Shown: positions 35,072 through 44,115, counted from the first letter of the stretch. The stretch: DNA of 64,000 bases from Collimonas sp. OK242 (GCF_900107095.1 NZ_FNOR01000001.1:248001-312000); one strand, 5' to 3'. Program-made: numbers and translations. The notes: generated by a model from the sequence alone, not told the origin.

Positions 35072-36829
35072 TTAGTAAGGCGTGGCAGGTGCAGAAGATG
35101 CCGGGGCTGCCGCAGGCGCAGGTTCAGCCGCTGCCGCGGGAGCCGCCGCCGCCGGAGCCGCCGCCGGAATCCCCTGGTTGGTCACCACGACACGGCGCGG
35201 ATCCTGGCCGATGACACGCATCGGTACGCCGCGTTGTTCCAGCTCGCGGTAGTTTTCCGGGCGAATGATGGCGATATCCTTCTTGCCGGCAGCGTGATCG
35301 GCAGTCCATTTGGTGACGAAGGCATCAATAGTCGGAATCCACAATTCCGGTTGCTGGCCGATGCCGAACTCCAGTTCATCCATATGCTGCACCATGGTCA
35401 TGGTGCGGCGCAGGTAGAACGGCAGCGCCTGCTCGTATTTGCCGACCACGTAAAACGTGGTTTGCGGCGTCATTTCGGCATTGATGGCTGGCACCAGGTC
35501 GATCCCGGCGGAATAGCGTCCTTGTGGATCATGACCGTACATCAACAGCTGGCCACCGATGAAACCGCTGGCAGCGAGGGCGACGATGGCCCATTCCCGT
35601 TGACGGCGTACCAGCAGTAATGCCGCGATGGCGCCGATGAAGGCGACTACGGATGCGGCGAAAACCCAAGGCACGTGGGCTTGCAGCAATGGCAGGGAGT
35701 AAGCGTCCTTGGCCAGCGTCGGGATTTTTGAGGACAAGGCCAGGCCGGCGATAGCCGGCGCCAGCAGCAGCCAGGCCGAGGCTTGTACCGACTTGTTGCT
35801 TGCGTTGTCCAGGTGGCAGGCAATCAACAGCGCCAGCGCCGGGAAGATCGGCAGGATATACGACGGCAGCTTGGAATCGGAAATGCTGAAGAAGACGAAA
35901 ATGAATATGCTCCAGATCAACAGCATTTTTTTCGGCTGGAAGCCGGATGCCGCGCTACGTTCGTGCGCGCCGTTCCACAAGCTTTGGAACAAGACGCCAA
36001 GCCACGGCACCACGCCCAATATCAGGATAGGGACAAAATAATAGGGCGGGCCATAGCGGTTGTGAATCTTGCTGGTGAAACGCTGGAATTGTTCATGGAT
36101 AAAAAAGAATTGCGGAAATTCCGGGTTTTTCAGCGAAATCAAAACGAACCACGGTGTCGTGATGAGAAAGAACAGGATCAGGCCCAACACCAGATGCAAG
36201 CGCTTCCAGATTGACCAGTCGCGCGAAAACAGGGTGTACAACACCAATACCGCACCGGGCAAGAGCAGGCCGATCAAGCCTTTCGACAATACCGCCAGCG
36301 CCATGCCGGCCCAGCACAGCAGCATCCAGTTGCGCTGTTCGCCATGGCTTATTTCGCTGCGCTGGGCCAGCAACAGGGCGCACAAGGAAATCGTCATCAT
36401 GCCGGACAATCCCATATCCAGCGTGTTGATATGGCCGAGCCCAGCCCACAGGAAGCTGGAGCCCAGCACCAGCGCCGCATAGAAACCGATGCGCGGCGAG
36501 AACATGCGGGTGCCGGTGAACGCCACCAGCACCACGCCCAGCAAGCCGCACAAGCCAGTCCACAAACGTGCCTGCCATTCGCCCAGGCCAAACAGCTCGA
36601 ACGTGAGCGCATTCATCCAGGTTTGCAGCGGGGGCTTTTCAAAGTATTTGAGTCCGTTCAGCCGTAAGGTGATCCAGTCGCCGGTGGCGACCATTTCACG
36701 CGCCATTTCGGCGTAGCGGCCTTCATCGGTCGGCACCAGCGTACGGGCGCCAAGCATGTAAAACCAGATGATGCAGAACAGCAGGAACAGCAGCCAGACG
36801 AAAGTTTTTGATTTGTGCAGTTCACGCAT
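35072..36829 (-). CDS. arnT: Lipid A Ara4N glycosyltransferase ArnT (GT83)
   Basis: Inner-membrane transferase that moves Ara4N from undecaprenyl phosphate to lipid A on the periplasmic face, lowering negative charge and giving polymyxin resistance. 585 residues, about 12 helices. The first periplasmic loop motif TDEGRYAEMAREMVATGDW (about 34-52) is the conserved lipid-binding/catalytic segment. The C-terminal soluble part ends in an unusual Ala/Pro-rich tail (last ~33 residues). Its start overlaps the upstream Mth938-type gene by 8 bp and it is followed 12 bp later by the flippase gene. Confidence 0.95.
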   Translation of the reverse strand: MRELHKSKTFVWLLFLLFCIIWFYMLGARTLVPTDEGRYAEMAREMVATGDWITLRLNGLKYFEKPPLQTWMNALTFELFGLGEWQARLWTGLCGLLGVVLVAFTGTRMFSPRIGFYAALVLGSSFLWAGLGHINTLDMGLSGMMTISLCALLLAQRSEISHGEQRNWMLLCWAGMALAVLSKGLIGLLLPGAVLVLYTLFSRDWSIWKRLHLVLGLILFFLITTPWFVLISLKNPEFPQFFFIHEQFQRFTSKIHNRYGPPYYFVPILILGVVPWLGVLFQSLWNGAHERSAASGFQPKKMLLIWSIFIFVFFSISDSKLPSYILPIFPALALLIACHLDNASNKSVQASAWLLLAPAIAGLALSSKIPTLAKDAYSLPLLQAHVPWVFAASVVAFIGAIAALLLVRRQREWAIVALAASGFIGGQLLMYGHDPQGRYSAGIDLVPAINAEMTPQTTFYVVGKYEQALPFYLRRTMTMVQHMDELEFGIGQQPELWIPTIDAFVTKWTADHAAGKKDIAIIRPENYRELEQRGVPMRVIGQDPRRVVVTNQGIPAAAPAAAAPAAAAEPAPAAAPASSAPATPY

Positions 36830-37220
36830 CTTGGGCGGTTTCCTTGTCGGTATCGAAAATCAGGGCCAGGGCGACTTTGCGTCCCTCGGCCATCAAAATA
36901 TTGTAAGTCCGGCAAGCGGCCTGGTTGTCCATGCACTCGACGCCGATGCGGCGCGAGGTCAGCACCGCAGTCAGTTTCGGGTGCGCGAACCGTTGCCGCG
37001 CGCCGGTGCCCAGGATCACGACATCGGGCCGGGTGCTGTCTATATGCGTAAAATGTTCGGCATGGAGGGCGTCGAAATTGCTGACCGGCCAGGCCACCGG
37101 CGCCGCTTCCGGCAGCACCAGCAGGCTGTACTCGTAGCGGACGGCGTTGATTTCCACGCCCTTGTCGTCGTAGGCCGTGACTGTCTGATACTGTTGGGTC
37201 GAGGTGGTATGTAGCTTCAT
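36822..37220 (-). CDS. Mth938/NDUFAF3-domain protein, first gene of the arn operon
   Basis: A 132-residue single-domain protein of the Mth938/DUF498 family, whose function is not established in bacteria (the mitochondrial relative helps assemble complex I). ATG 37220 is chosen; the longer frame upstream (to 37505) crosses apparently non-coding sequence. The core is YEYSLLVLPEAAPVAWP, then DVVILGTGARQRFAHPKLTAVLTSRRIGVECMD near 66-98. It overlaps arnT by 8 bp, so it is translated with the arn genes. Such co-location with arnT in Burkholderiales may reflect shared transcription rather than function. Confidence 0.85.
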   Translation of the reverse strand: MKLHTTSTQQYQTVTAYDDKGVEINAVRYEYSLLVLPEAAPVAWPVSNFDALHAEHFTHIDSTRPDVVILGTGARQRFAHPKLTAVLTSRRIGVECMDNQAACRTYNILMAEGRKVALALIFDTDKETAQDA

Positions 37221-37602
37221 GGCATTATCTTTACACGTTGAGGGGTGAATCCTGCTCGGCATTCGCCAACAAAAAACCAGCAAAACCGCAGGATAGACCG
37301 CAGACGATGTGCAAATTTCCGGAAAATGGAAAATAAAGTGCTGCATTGTAGCGTTTTCCGTCGCGGAACTTGCGTTATTGATTGATAAAACCCCACGCTT
37401 TCGGCAGAATGGGTGGTTCGGGCAGTGATTTGTGCACTGCCAGAAAGCTGTCTGAAAAGTCGTGAAATAGCTTGGACGGCCCTTACGAGGGGCTGTTGCT
37501 GGCATTTGCTGCGGCGCACGTAATCAAGTGTGACGATACCTCAATTTTCCAGACAGCTTTTTAAAGCTCGATAATGTTGTGTAAAATACAAGGAATTGTG
37601 CT
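37221..37602. promoter_or_regulatory. Divergent region between the arn operon and alaA
   Basis: About 380 bases with no gene. The alaA side has a -10-like TAAAAT (37582-37587) with TTTAAA 16 bp before it, and AAGGA 8 nt before the GTG. An 11-bp inverted repeat, AAAGCTGTCTG (37444-37454) with CAGACAGCTTT (37550-37560), brackets about 95 bp, and GGCAGTG/CACTGCC (37420-37441) forms a hairpin. The arn side contains TTTCCGGAAA (37316-37325); I see no clear PmrA-type site. Confidence 0.55.
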
Positions 37603-38832
37603 GTGCGACCGATTCAAAAATCGAAAAAACTAGATGACGTTTGTTATGACATTCGCGGCCCGGTGTTGGAAAAGGCGCGGCAAATGGAAGAAGAGGGTCA
37701 TAAGATCATCAAGCTGAACATCGGCAACCTGGCCGTGTTCGGTTTCGAGCCGCCCGATGAAATCGTGCAGGACATGATTCTCAACATGGGCAACGCTTCC
37801 GGCTATACCGATTCCAAAGGCATGTTCGCGCCGCGCAAGTCGGTGATGCATTATTGCCAGCAAAAGCAGATCCAGGGCGTCACGATTGACGATATCTACC
37901 TGGGCAACGGCGCTTCGGAGCTGATCGTGATGAGCGTGAATGCCTTGCTCAACACTGGCGATGAAGTGCTGGTGCCTGCGCCGGACTATCCGCTTTGGAC
38001 CGCAGCGGTCAGCCTGTCCGGCGGCACCCCGCGTCATTATGTTTGCGACGAGCAAGCCGGCTGGTTTCCTGATATCGAAGATATCAAAAAGAAAATCAAT
38101 TCGAATACCCGCGCAATTGTCGTCATCAATCCGAATAATCCTACCGGCGCCTTGTATCCGGTGGAGCTGCTGCAACAGATCGTCGATCTGGCGCGCCAGC
38201 ATCAACTGATCATTTTTGCCGACGAAATCTACGACAAAGTGCTGTATGACGGCGCGACCCATACCTCGCTGGCCTCGCTGGCCGACGACGTGCTGTTCAT
38301 TACCTTCAACGGCTTGTCGAAAAACTATCGTTCCTGCGGCTATCGCGCCGGCTGGATGGTGGTGTCGGGCGAGAAAAAACATGCCAAGAGTTATATTGAA
38401 GGCTTGAATATGCTGGCGTCCATGCGCCTGTGCGCCAATGTGCCTGGCCAGTACGCGATCCAGACGGCGCTGGGCGGCTACCAGAGCATCAATGACCTGG
38501 TCGGGCCGCACGGCCGTCTGACGCGCCAGCGCGACATGGCCTACAAGTTGCTGACCGATATCCCTGGCGTTACCTGCGTCAAGCCGAAGGCTGCGCTGTA
38601 CATGTTTCCGCGCCTGGACCCGAAGATATATCCGATTGCAGACGACCAGGATTTCGCCTACGAATTGCTGGCCGAGCAGCGCGTGCTGATTGTGCAAGGC
38701 ACCGGCTTCAACTGCCCGACGCCGGACCATTTCCGCGTGGTGTTCCTGCCCAACACCGACGACCTGGAGGAGTCGATGGGGCGCATTGCGAATTTCCTCG
38801 AAGGTTATCGCCGGCACCACGGCACGGCCTGA
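37603..38832 (+). CDS. alaA: Glutamate-pyruvate (alanine) aminotransferase AlaA
   Basis: Class I PLP aminotransferase of 409 residues. It matches E. coli AlaA closely along its length: KLDDVCYDIRGPVLEKA at the start, DDIYLGNGASELIV, LVPAPDYPLWTAAVSLSGG, VVINPNNPTGALYP and FADEIYDKVLYD. The PLP Lys is in NGLSKNYRSCGYRAGW. It makes alanine from pyruvate and glutamate. GTG start with AAGGA 8 nt upstream. hom follows 84 bp downstream; this alaA/alaC-hom pairing is usual in Betaproteobacteria. Confidence 0.95.
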   Translation: MRPIQKSKKLDDVCYDIRGPVLEKARQMEEEGHKIIKLNIGNLAVFGFEPPDEIVQDMILNMGNASGYTDSKGMFAPRKSVMHYCQQKQIQGVTIDDIYLGNGASELIVMSVNALLNTGDEVLVPAPDYPLWTAAVSLSGGTPRHYVCDEQAGWFPDIEDIKKKINSNTRAIVVINPNNPTGALYPVELLQQIVDLARQHQLIIFADEIYDKVLYDGATHTSLASLADDVLFITFNGLSKNYRSCGYRAGWMVVSGEKKHAKSYIEGLNMLASMRLCANVPGQYAIQTALGGYQSINDLVGPHGRLTRQRDMAYKLLTDIPGVTCVKPKAALYMFPRLDPKIYPIADDQDFAYELLAEQRVLIVQGTGFNCPTPDHFRVVFLPNTDDLEESMGRIANFLEGYRRHHGTA

Positions 38833-38916
38833 GATAGGGTTTAGAGTTTTTAATACGTCGGACTGGCGTAGCTGCCAGCCCGGTATCATCAGTTTTTTTC
38901 ACAGACAGCAGAGATC

Positions 38917-40227
38917 ATGAAATCCATCAAGGTAGGTTTGCTTGGCATAGGTACGGTCGGTTCCGGCACGTTCAACGTATTGAAGCGTAATCAGCAAGAA
39001 ATTGCAGCGCGCGCAGGGAGAGCTATTGAGATTACGATGGTGGCCGATCTCGACGTCGAGCGCGCCAAGCAGCTGACCAACGGCGAAGTCGCCGTGGTGA
39101 ACGACGCCAGACTGGTGGTCGACAATCCCGATATCGACATCGTCATCGAATTGATCGGCGGCTACGGCATCGCCAAGGATCTGGTGCTGCAGGCGATTGC
39201 GAACGGCAAGCATGTGGTCACCGCCAACAAGGCGCTGATTGCGACGCATGGCAACGAGATTTTCAAGGCGGCGCAAGAGAAGGGCGTGATCGTTGCCTTT
39301 GAAGCCGCGGTTGCCGGCGGCATTCCTATCATTAAAGCACTGCGCGAAGGCTTGACTGCCAACAGCATCCAGTGGATTGCCGGCATCATCAACGGCACTA
39401 CCAATTTCATCCTGTCCGAAATGCGCGACAAGGGACTCGACTTTGATGTCGTGCTGAAGGAAGCGCAACGCCTGGGATATGCCGAAGCTGATCCGACTTT
39501 CGATATCGAAGGTGTGGACGCTGCCCACAAGCTGACCATCATGGCGTCGATTGCCTTCGGCATCCCGGTGCAGTTCAACAAAGCGCATGTGGAAGGCATT
39601 ACCAAGCTGCAGGCGACCGATATCCGCTACGCCGAACAACTCGGCTATCGCATCAAGCTGCTCGGCATCACCAAGCGCACTGCGGGCGGCATCGAGTTGC
39701 GCGTGCATCCGACGCTGATCCCGAGCGCACGCCTGATCGCCAATGTCGAAGGCGCCATGAATGCGGTGCTGGTGCGCGGCGACGCTGTGGGCGATACGCT
39801 GTATTACGGCAAAGGCGCGGGTTCCGAACCTACCGCTTCGGCGGTGATTGCCGACCTGGTCGACATCACTCGCCTGGCGACCGCCGATCCTGAACATCGC
39901 GTACCGCATCTGGCGTTCCAGCCGAACGCCATGGCGGATACGCCGATCCTGCCGATGGCGGAAATCACCACCAGTTATTATCTGCGCATGCACGTCGCCG
40001 ATCAGCCAGGGGTGCTGGCCGATGTCACGCGGATTCTGGCCGACTCGTCGATTTCGATCGATGCCATGCTGCAAAAGGAACCTGCGGCAGGCGAGACGCG
40101 TACCGATATCATCATGCTGACGCATCAGACGCAGGAAAAAAATGTCGAAGCGGCGATTGCGAAGATCGAAGCCTTGGCGACCGTGGTTGGCACGGTGACC
40201 AAGATCCGCTTGGAAGAGTTGGGTTAA
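38917..40227 (+). CDS. hom: Homoserine dehydrogenase
   Basis: NAD(P)H-dependent reduction of aspartate semialdehyde to homoserine on the way to threonine and methionine, 436 residues. The Rossmann motif GLLGIGTVGSGTFNVL is near 7-22. Catalytic-domain motifs are AVAGGIPIIKALREGL (about 130-145), GIINGTTNFILSEM and EADPTFDIEGVDAAHK. An ACT regulatory domain (about 355-430, ADQPGVLADVTRILAD) allows feedback control by threonine. Unlike in many Betaproteobacteria, thrC does not follow; a bidirectional terminator and yicC do. Confidence 0.97.
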   Translation: MKSIKVGLLGIGTVGSGTFNVLKRNQQEIAARAGRAIEITMVADLDVERAKQLTNGEVAVVNDARLVVDNPDIDIVIELIGGYGIAKDLVLQAIANGKHVVTANKALIATHGNEIFKAAQEKGVIVAFEAAVAGGIPIIKALREGLTANSIQWIAGIINGTTNFILSEMRDKGLDFDVVLKEAQRLGYAEADPTFDIEGVDAAHKLTIMASIAFGIPVQFNKAHVEGITKLQATDIRYAEQLGYRIKLLGITKRTAGGIELRVHPTLIPSARLIANVEGAMNAVLVRGDAVGDTLYYGKGAGSEPTASAVIADLVDITRLATADPEHRVPHLAFQPNAMADTPILPMAEITTSYYLRMHVADQPGVLADVTRILADSSISIDAMLQKEPAAGETRTDIIMLTHQTQEKNVEAAIAKIEALATVVGTVTKIRLEELG

Positions 40228-40278
40228 GAACTTTATCGTCGCGTAGCAAGGGCCGGGAGAAATTGCCCGTATCACGCA

Positions 40279-40315
40279 AAAAGCCGCTGCAGATGCCATA
40301 CCTGCAGCGGCTTTT
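40279..40315 (+). terminator. Bidirectional terminator between hom and yicC
   Basis: A perfect 14-bp stem AAAAGCCGCTGCAG (40279-40292 with 40302-40315) with a 9-nt loop. A-tract and T-tract on both sides let it serve the converging hom and yicC genes. Confidence 0.92.
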
Positions 40316-40340
40316 CAGTTTACGGCGCTACGACGGCTTG

Positions 40341-41249
40341 CTATTCGAGGTTTTGCACCTGTTCGCGCATCTGGTCGATCAGCAACTTCAATTCCATCGA
40401 CGCATCCGCCAGCTCCTTGATTGCAGCTTTCGAGCCAACCGTGTTCGCTTCACGATTCAATTCCTGCATCATGAAATCCAGGCGCTTGCCAACCTGGCCG
40501 CCTTTTTTCAGGATATGGCGGGTTTCGCCCAGGTGGGCCGCCAGTCGCGATAATTCTTCGGCAATGTCGATGCGGATGCCGTACAGGGTGACTTCCTGGC
40601 GGATCCGGTCCAGCGCTTCTTCGCGCGACAGGCTTGAATTGTTGGCATCCTGTTGCGCCAGGCCCAGCGCCTCCTGCATGCGCTCTATGGCTTTTTGCTG
40701 GAATTGCGCCACCACCTGCGGCACCAGCGGCGTGATGCGCTGTACGATGGCGTCCATGGCGTCGATACGAGCGATCAGCGTGGCCTGCAGGGCTGCGCCC
40801 TCGCGCGCGCGCGACTCGACGAACGCCTCTAGCGTTGCGCTCATGGTGGCCTGGATATCGGCTTGCAATGTGTCCTGGCTGATCACCGCTTCCTCGATGA
40901 CGCCTGGCCAGCGCAGCAATTCATTGACGGTGAGCGGCGCCGCTTCGATGAATTGCTGGCGTACCGCATTTTGCAAATCGGCAAGGGAAGCCAGCAGCGT
41001 CGTGTTCAGGGCTTGCGATGCGCCGGACGCAGTCTTGCGCCCGAAACTCAGCCGGCATTCGACTTTACCGCGTGCAATGCGGCCGATGATGGCCTCGCGC
41101 AGTGCCGGTTCGAGCGAGCGCAGGTCGTCGTTGATGCGGAATTGCAGGTCGAGAAAGCGCGAATTGACGCTCTTGATCTCGATGGTAATCGTGCCTGCGG
41201 CCGTCTCGCGATTGTTGACGGCGTAACCTGTCATGCTACAGATAGTCAA
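40341..41249 (-). CDS. yicC: YicC-family endoribonuclease
   Basis: Endoribonuclease of the YicC/YloC family, 302 residues, linked to RNA decay including some small RNAs. The N-terminal signature MTGYAVNNRE and SVNSRFLDLQFRIND (near 28-42) is typical, and the C-terminal block GKRLDFMMQELNREANTVGSKA is diagnostic. The start is TTG at 41249 with AAAGGA 7 nt upstream. It is divergent from the Ser/Thr kinase gene and converges on hom. Confidence 0.93.
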   Translation of the reverse strand: MTICSMTGYAVNNRETAAGTITIEIKSVNSRFLDLQFRINDDLRSLEPALREAIIGRIARGKVECRLSFGRKTASGASQALNTTLLASLADLQNAVRQQFIEAAPLTVNELLRWPGVIEEAVISQDTLQADIQATMSATLEAFVESRAREGAALQATLIARIDAMDAIVQRITPLVPQVVAQFQQKAIERMQEALGLAQQDANNSSLSREEALDRIRQEVTLYGIRIDIAEELSRLAAHLGETRHILKKGGQVGKRLDFMMQELNREANTVGSKAAIKELADASMELKLLIDQMREQVQNLE

Positions 41250-41344
41250 AATGCTGTCCTTTGTTTCTGGTTTGCAAGGGTTTTTCTTTACAAGTCAGCG
41301 ATTTATCAAGACAATCCTTACACCAATTACTAGGGTAGGATCGC

Positions 41345-42361
41345 ATGGCCGCGCAAAACAATGCACCATTGCCTGACGGGCTAAAAATTGCTGGATACCG
41401 CATTGTAAAGAAGATTGCTTCTGGCGGGTTCAGTATTGTCTATCTGGCATACGACGAGGATGGCAACGCAGTCGCCATCAAGGAATATCTGCCAAGTTCG
41501 CTGGCGCTACGACAGTGGGGTGAACTGGCGCCGGCAATTTCGCCGGAAAACCTGCCGACTTTCAGGATCGGCCTTAAATGCTTTTTCGAGGAAGGCCGCG
41601 CTCTGGCGCGCATCGCTCATCCGAACGTGGTGAGCGTTATCAATTTCTTCCGCGCCAATGAAACGGTATACATGGTGATGGCCTACGAGTCTGGGCGCTC
41701 GCTGCAGGAACATATCCTGCGCCGCCGCGACAAAGGGGAAAAGCCGCTGGTATCGGAAAAATTCATCCGCAAGATGTTCCGTCACGTGATGAACGGCCTG
41801 CGCGAGGTACATACGCATAAGCTGCTGCATCTGGACTTGAAACCGGCAAATATCTATTTGCGCGCCGACGGCACGCCGATCTTGCTGGACTTCGGCGCCG
41901 CCCGCCAGACCCTGCGCTCCGATTCGCCTAAGCTGTACCCGATGTATACGCCGGGTTTCGCCCCGGCCGAACTATATGAGCGCAACGGCAACCTGGGGCC
42001 GTGGACCGACATCTATAGTATCGGCGCCTCGATTTTTGCCTGCATGGTCGGTGCGCCGCCGCAGCCGGTGGATCAGCGCAAGGTCAACGACAAGATGGAG
42101 GGGCATTTCCGCAAGCTGGAAGGCCTGTATTCGCCGGAGTTGATCCAGGTGGTGCGCTGGTGCCTGATGATCGATCCGCTGCAACGGCCGCAAAGCGTGT
42201 TTGCGGTGCAGCGCGCCTTGATGGAGCCGGTGCAGGAAGAAGAGGTGAGCGTGCGCGATATGGTGACGCGCAAGATACGCAACGTCTTTTTCACGCATAT
42301 CCAGTTCCGCCGGAAAGTCGAGAGCAATCCGGATACGACCATCCAGGAAAACACACAATAA
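41345..42361 (+). CDS. Hanks-type serine/threonine protein kinase
   Basis: Eukaryote-like kinase of 338 residues with no membrane helix. Gly-rich loop SGGFSIV at 26-32, ATP Lys46 in VAIKEYLP, catalytic Asp164 in HLDLKPANIYL (HLD in place of HRD) and DFG at 182-184. The peptide-positioning segment is GFAPAELY, and DIYSIGASIF marks helix F. The HLD variant removes the Arg that contacts the phosphorylated activation loop, so it probably does not depend on activation-loop phosphorylation. After the kinase domain come about 70 charged residues. Cotranscribed with a PP2C phosphatase 95 bp downstream, its probable antagonist. Targets are unknown. Confidence 0.92.
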   Translation: MAAQNNAPLPDGLKIAGYRIVKKIASGGFSIVYLAYDEDGNAVAIKEYLPSSLALRQWGELAPAISPENLPTFRIGLKCFFEEGRALARIAHPNVVSVINFFRANETVYMVMAYESGRSLQEHILRRRDKGEKPLVSEKFIRKMFRHVMNGLREVHTHKLLHLDLKPANIYLRADGTPILLDFGAARQTLRSDSPKLYPMYTPGFAPAELYERNGNLGPWTDIYSIGASIFACMVGAPPQPVDQRKVNDKMEGHFRKLEGLYSPELIQVVRWCLMIDPLQRPQSVFAVQRALMEPVQEEEVSVRDMVTRKIRNVFFTHIQFRRKVESNPDTTIQENTQ

Positions 42362-42456
42362 GTATGCAGTAACGCGTGCGGTAATGCGTGCAACAGCGCG
42401 CCGCGTCATTGTTTCCAGGTTTTTAGCTGCATTTTTAGCAAGAATTGTACATAGTC

Positions 42457-43371
42457 ATGCGATTTTCTGTTTATCAAGAAAGCCATATCGGCGGCCGCAA
42501 GGTCAATCAAGACCGGATGGGCTACAGCTTCACGCGCGACGCCTTGTTGCTGTTGCTGACCGACGGCATGGGCGGCCACCTGCACGGCGAGATCGCCGCC
42601 AACATTGCGATGCAGACCATCGGCTCCTTGTTCCAGAAGAATGCCCAGCCTTATATCAAGAAGCCGGAGCGGTTTCTGGAAGACGCGTTCTACGCTGCGC
42701 ACATGGAAATCCATCGTTACCGGGAAGTGCACAAACTCTCGGAAACCCCGCGCACCACGGTGGTGGCCTGCCTGATCCAGCACAACAGCGCATTCTGGGC
42801 GCACTGCGGCGATTCGCGCCTGTACTGGATGCGTAACGGCCAAATCCTGGCGCGCACCCGCGATCACTCGCGCATCGAGAGCCTGATTGCGCAAGGCAAG
42901 GCCGATCCGTCCGAGCGCGCCACCCATCCAGACCGCAACAAGCTGTTCAACTGCCTCGGCGCGACCAATATGCCGATCGTAGAACTGTCGCGCCGCGTCA
43001 GCCTGCAGGCGGGCGATGTCGTGCTCTTGTGCTCCGATGGCCTATGGTCGATGTTGCCCGATCACGTATTGGCGCAACGCCTGCAAACCAGCACCATCGT
43101 GCGGGCGGTGCCGGAGCTGGTGAATAATGCGCTTGGGATTGCAGGTAAAACCAGCGATAATGTTACCGCTTTGGCAATGGCCTGGGGCAGCGACCCGAAC
43201 ATCGACGATCCCTCCAGTTCGATCGTCACCCATACGCTGCCGATCGGCAGCCTGACTACCACCATCCAGGCGCCGCGACTTGGGGCGACCGATGATCCGG
43301 GCGGCTTTAGCGATGCCGACATCGAACAGGCGATTGCGGAAATCCGCGGCGCCATTGAGAAAAATATTTAA
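42457..43371 (+). CDS. PP2C-family serine/threonine phosphatase
   Basis: Mn/Mg-dependent phosphatase of 304 residues. From ATG 42457: MRFSVYQESHIGGRKVNQDRMGYS has the first metal motif (NQDR); LLTDGMGGHLHGE (about 39-51) the second; WAHCGDSRLYWMR and LLCSDGLWSML follow; and the final metal Asp is in KTSDNVTALAMAW. A TTG four codons upstream is also in frame. It follows the kinase gene and precedes rph by 9 bp, a kinase-phosphatase-rph order familiar from Burkholderiales. Probably reverses phosphorylation by the neighbouring kinase. Confidence 0.92.
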   Translation: MRFSVYQESHIGGRKVNQDRMGYSFTRDALLLLLTDGMGGHLHGEIAANIAMQTIGSLFQKNAQPYIKKPERFLEDAFYAAHMEIHRYREVHKLSETPRTTVVACLIQHNSAFWAHCGDSRLYWMRNGQILARTRDHSRIESLIAQGKADPSERATHPDRNKLFNCLGATNMPIVELSRRVSLQAGDVVLLCSDGLWSMLPDHVLAQRLQTSTIVRAVPELVNNALGIAGKTSDNVTALAMAWGSDPNIDDPSSSIVTHTLPIGSLTTTIQAPRLGATDDPGGFSDADIEQAIAEIRGAIEKNI

Positions 43372-43380
43372 GGAATTTAC

Positions 43381-44115
43381 ATGTTGCCTATTACCCGTCC
43401 TAGCGGACGCGCCGCCGATGCTTTGCGCACCGTCCGTCTGACCCGCAATTACACCAAGCACGCCGAAGGTTCGGTACTGGTCGAATTCGGCGACACCAAG
43501 GTTATCTGTACCGCCAGCCTGGAAGAAAAAGTTCCGGGCTTCCTGAAGGGTAAAGGGCAGGGCTGGCTGACGGCTGAGTACGGCATGTTGCCGCGTTCCA
43601 CCAATACCCGCATGGACCGCGAAGCAGCACGCGGCAAGCAATCCGGCCGCACCCAGGAAATCCAGCGCCTGATCGGACGTTCGTTACGGGCGGCATTCGA
43701 TCTGCAGGCTTTCGGCGAACGTACCCTGCATCTGGATTGCGACGTGATCCAGGCTGACGGCGGCACCCGCACGGCGTCGATTACCGGCGCCATGGTGGCG
43801 GCTTACGATGCATTTTCCCGGTTGTTGGAAAGCAAGGCGATCGCAGCAATTCCTTTGAAACACTTTGTCGCCGCGATTTCGGTCGGCGTCTATCAAGGCA
43901 CGCCGGTGCTGGACCTGGATTATGTCGAGGATTCCGGTTGCGATACCGATATGAACGTAGTGATGAGCGACGCCGGCCATTTCATCGAAGTGCAAGGCAC
44001 GGCAGAAGGCGTCGCTTTCGACCGTCCTACCTTGAACAGCTTGCTGGATCTGGCGCAAGGCGGGATCGGCGAGTTGATCCAGCTGCAAAAACAAGCCTTG
44101 GGCCTGGCGGAGTAA
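43381..44115 (+). CDS. rph: Ribonuclease PH
   Basis: Phosphorolytic 3'-5' exoribonuclease trimming tRNA 3' ends, 244 residues. Begins with [43 protein letters not shown]-binding basic motifs [25 protein letters not shown] span about 80-104, and phosphate-binding residues [11 protein letters not shown] lie near 125-135. AAGGA lies 8 nt before the ATG, within the PP2C gene end. rdgB commonly follows rph in this group, but here the next gene is tatD, after a hairpin (44125-44146). Confidence 0.96.
   Translation: MLPITRPSGRAADALRTVRLTRNYTKHAEGSVLVEFGDTKVICTASLEEKVPGFLKGKGQGWLTAEYGMLPRSTNTRMDREAARGKQSGRTQEIQRLIGRSLRAAFDLQAFGERTLHLDCDVIQADGGTRTASITGAMVAAYDAFSRLLESKAIAAIPLKHFVAAISVGVYQGTPVLDLDYVEDSGCDTDMNVVMSDAGHFIEVQGTAEGVAFDRPTLNSLLDLAQGGIGELIQLQKQALGLAE

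Noticed and set aside
29376-36829. Considered an O-antigen or capsule island instead of an arn operon
   Set aside because: Every gene maps to an Ara4N step and the ArnA, ArnB and ArnT catalytic motifs are specific.
38899-40299. 466-codon antisense frame covering hom
   Set aside because: Shadow of hom; no domain features.
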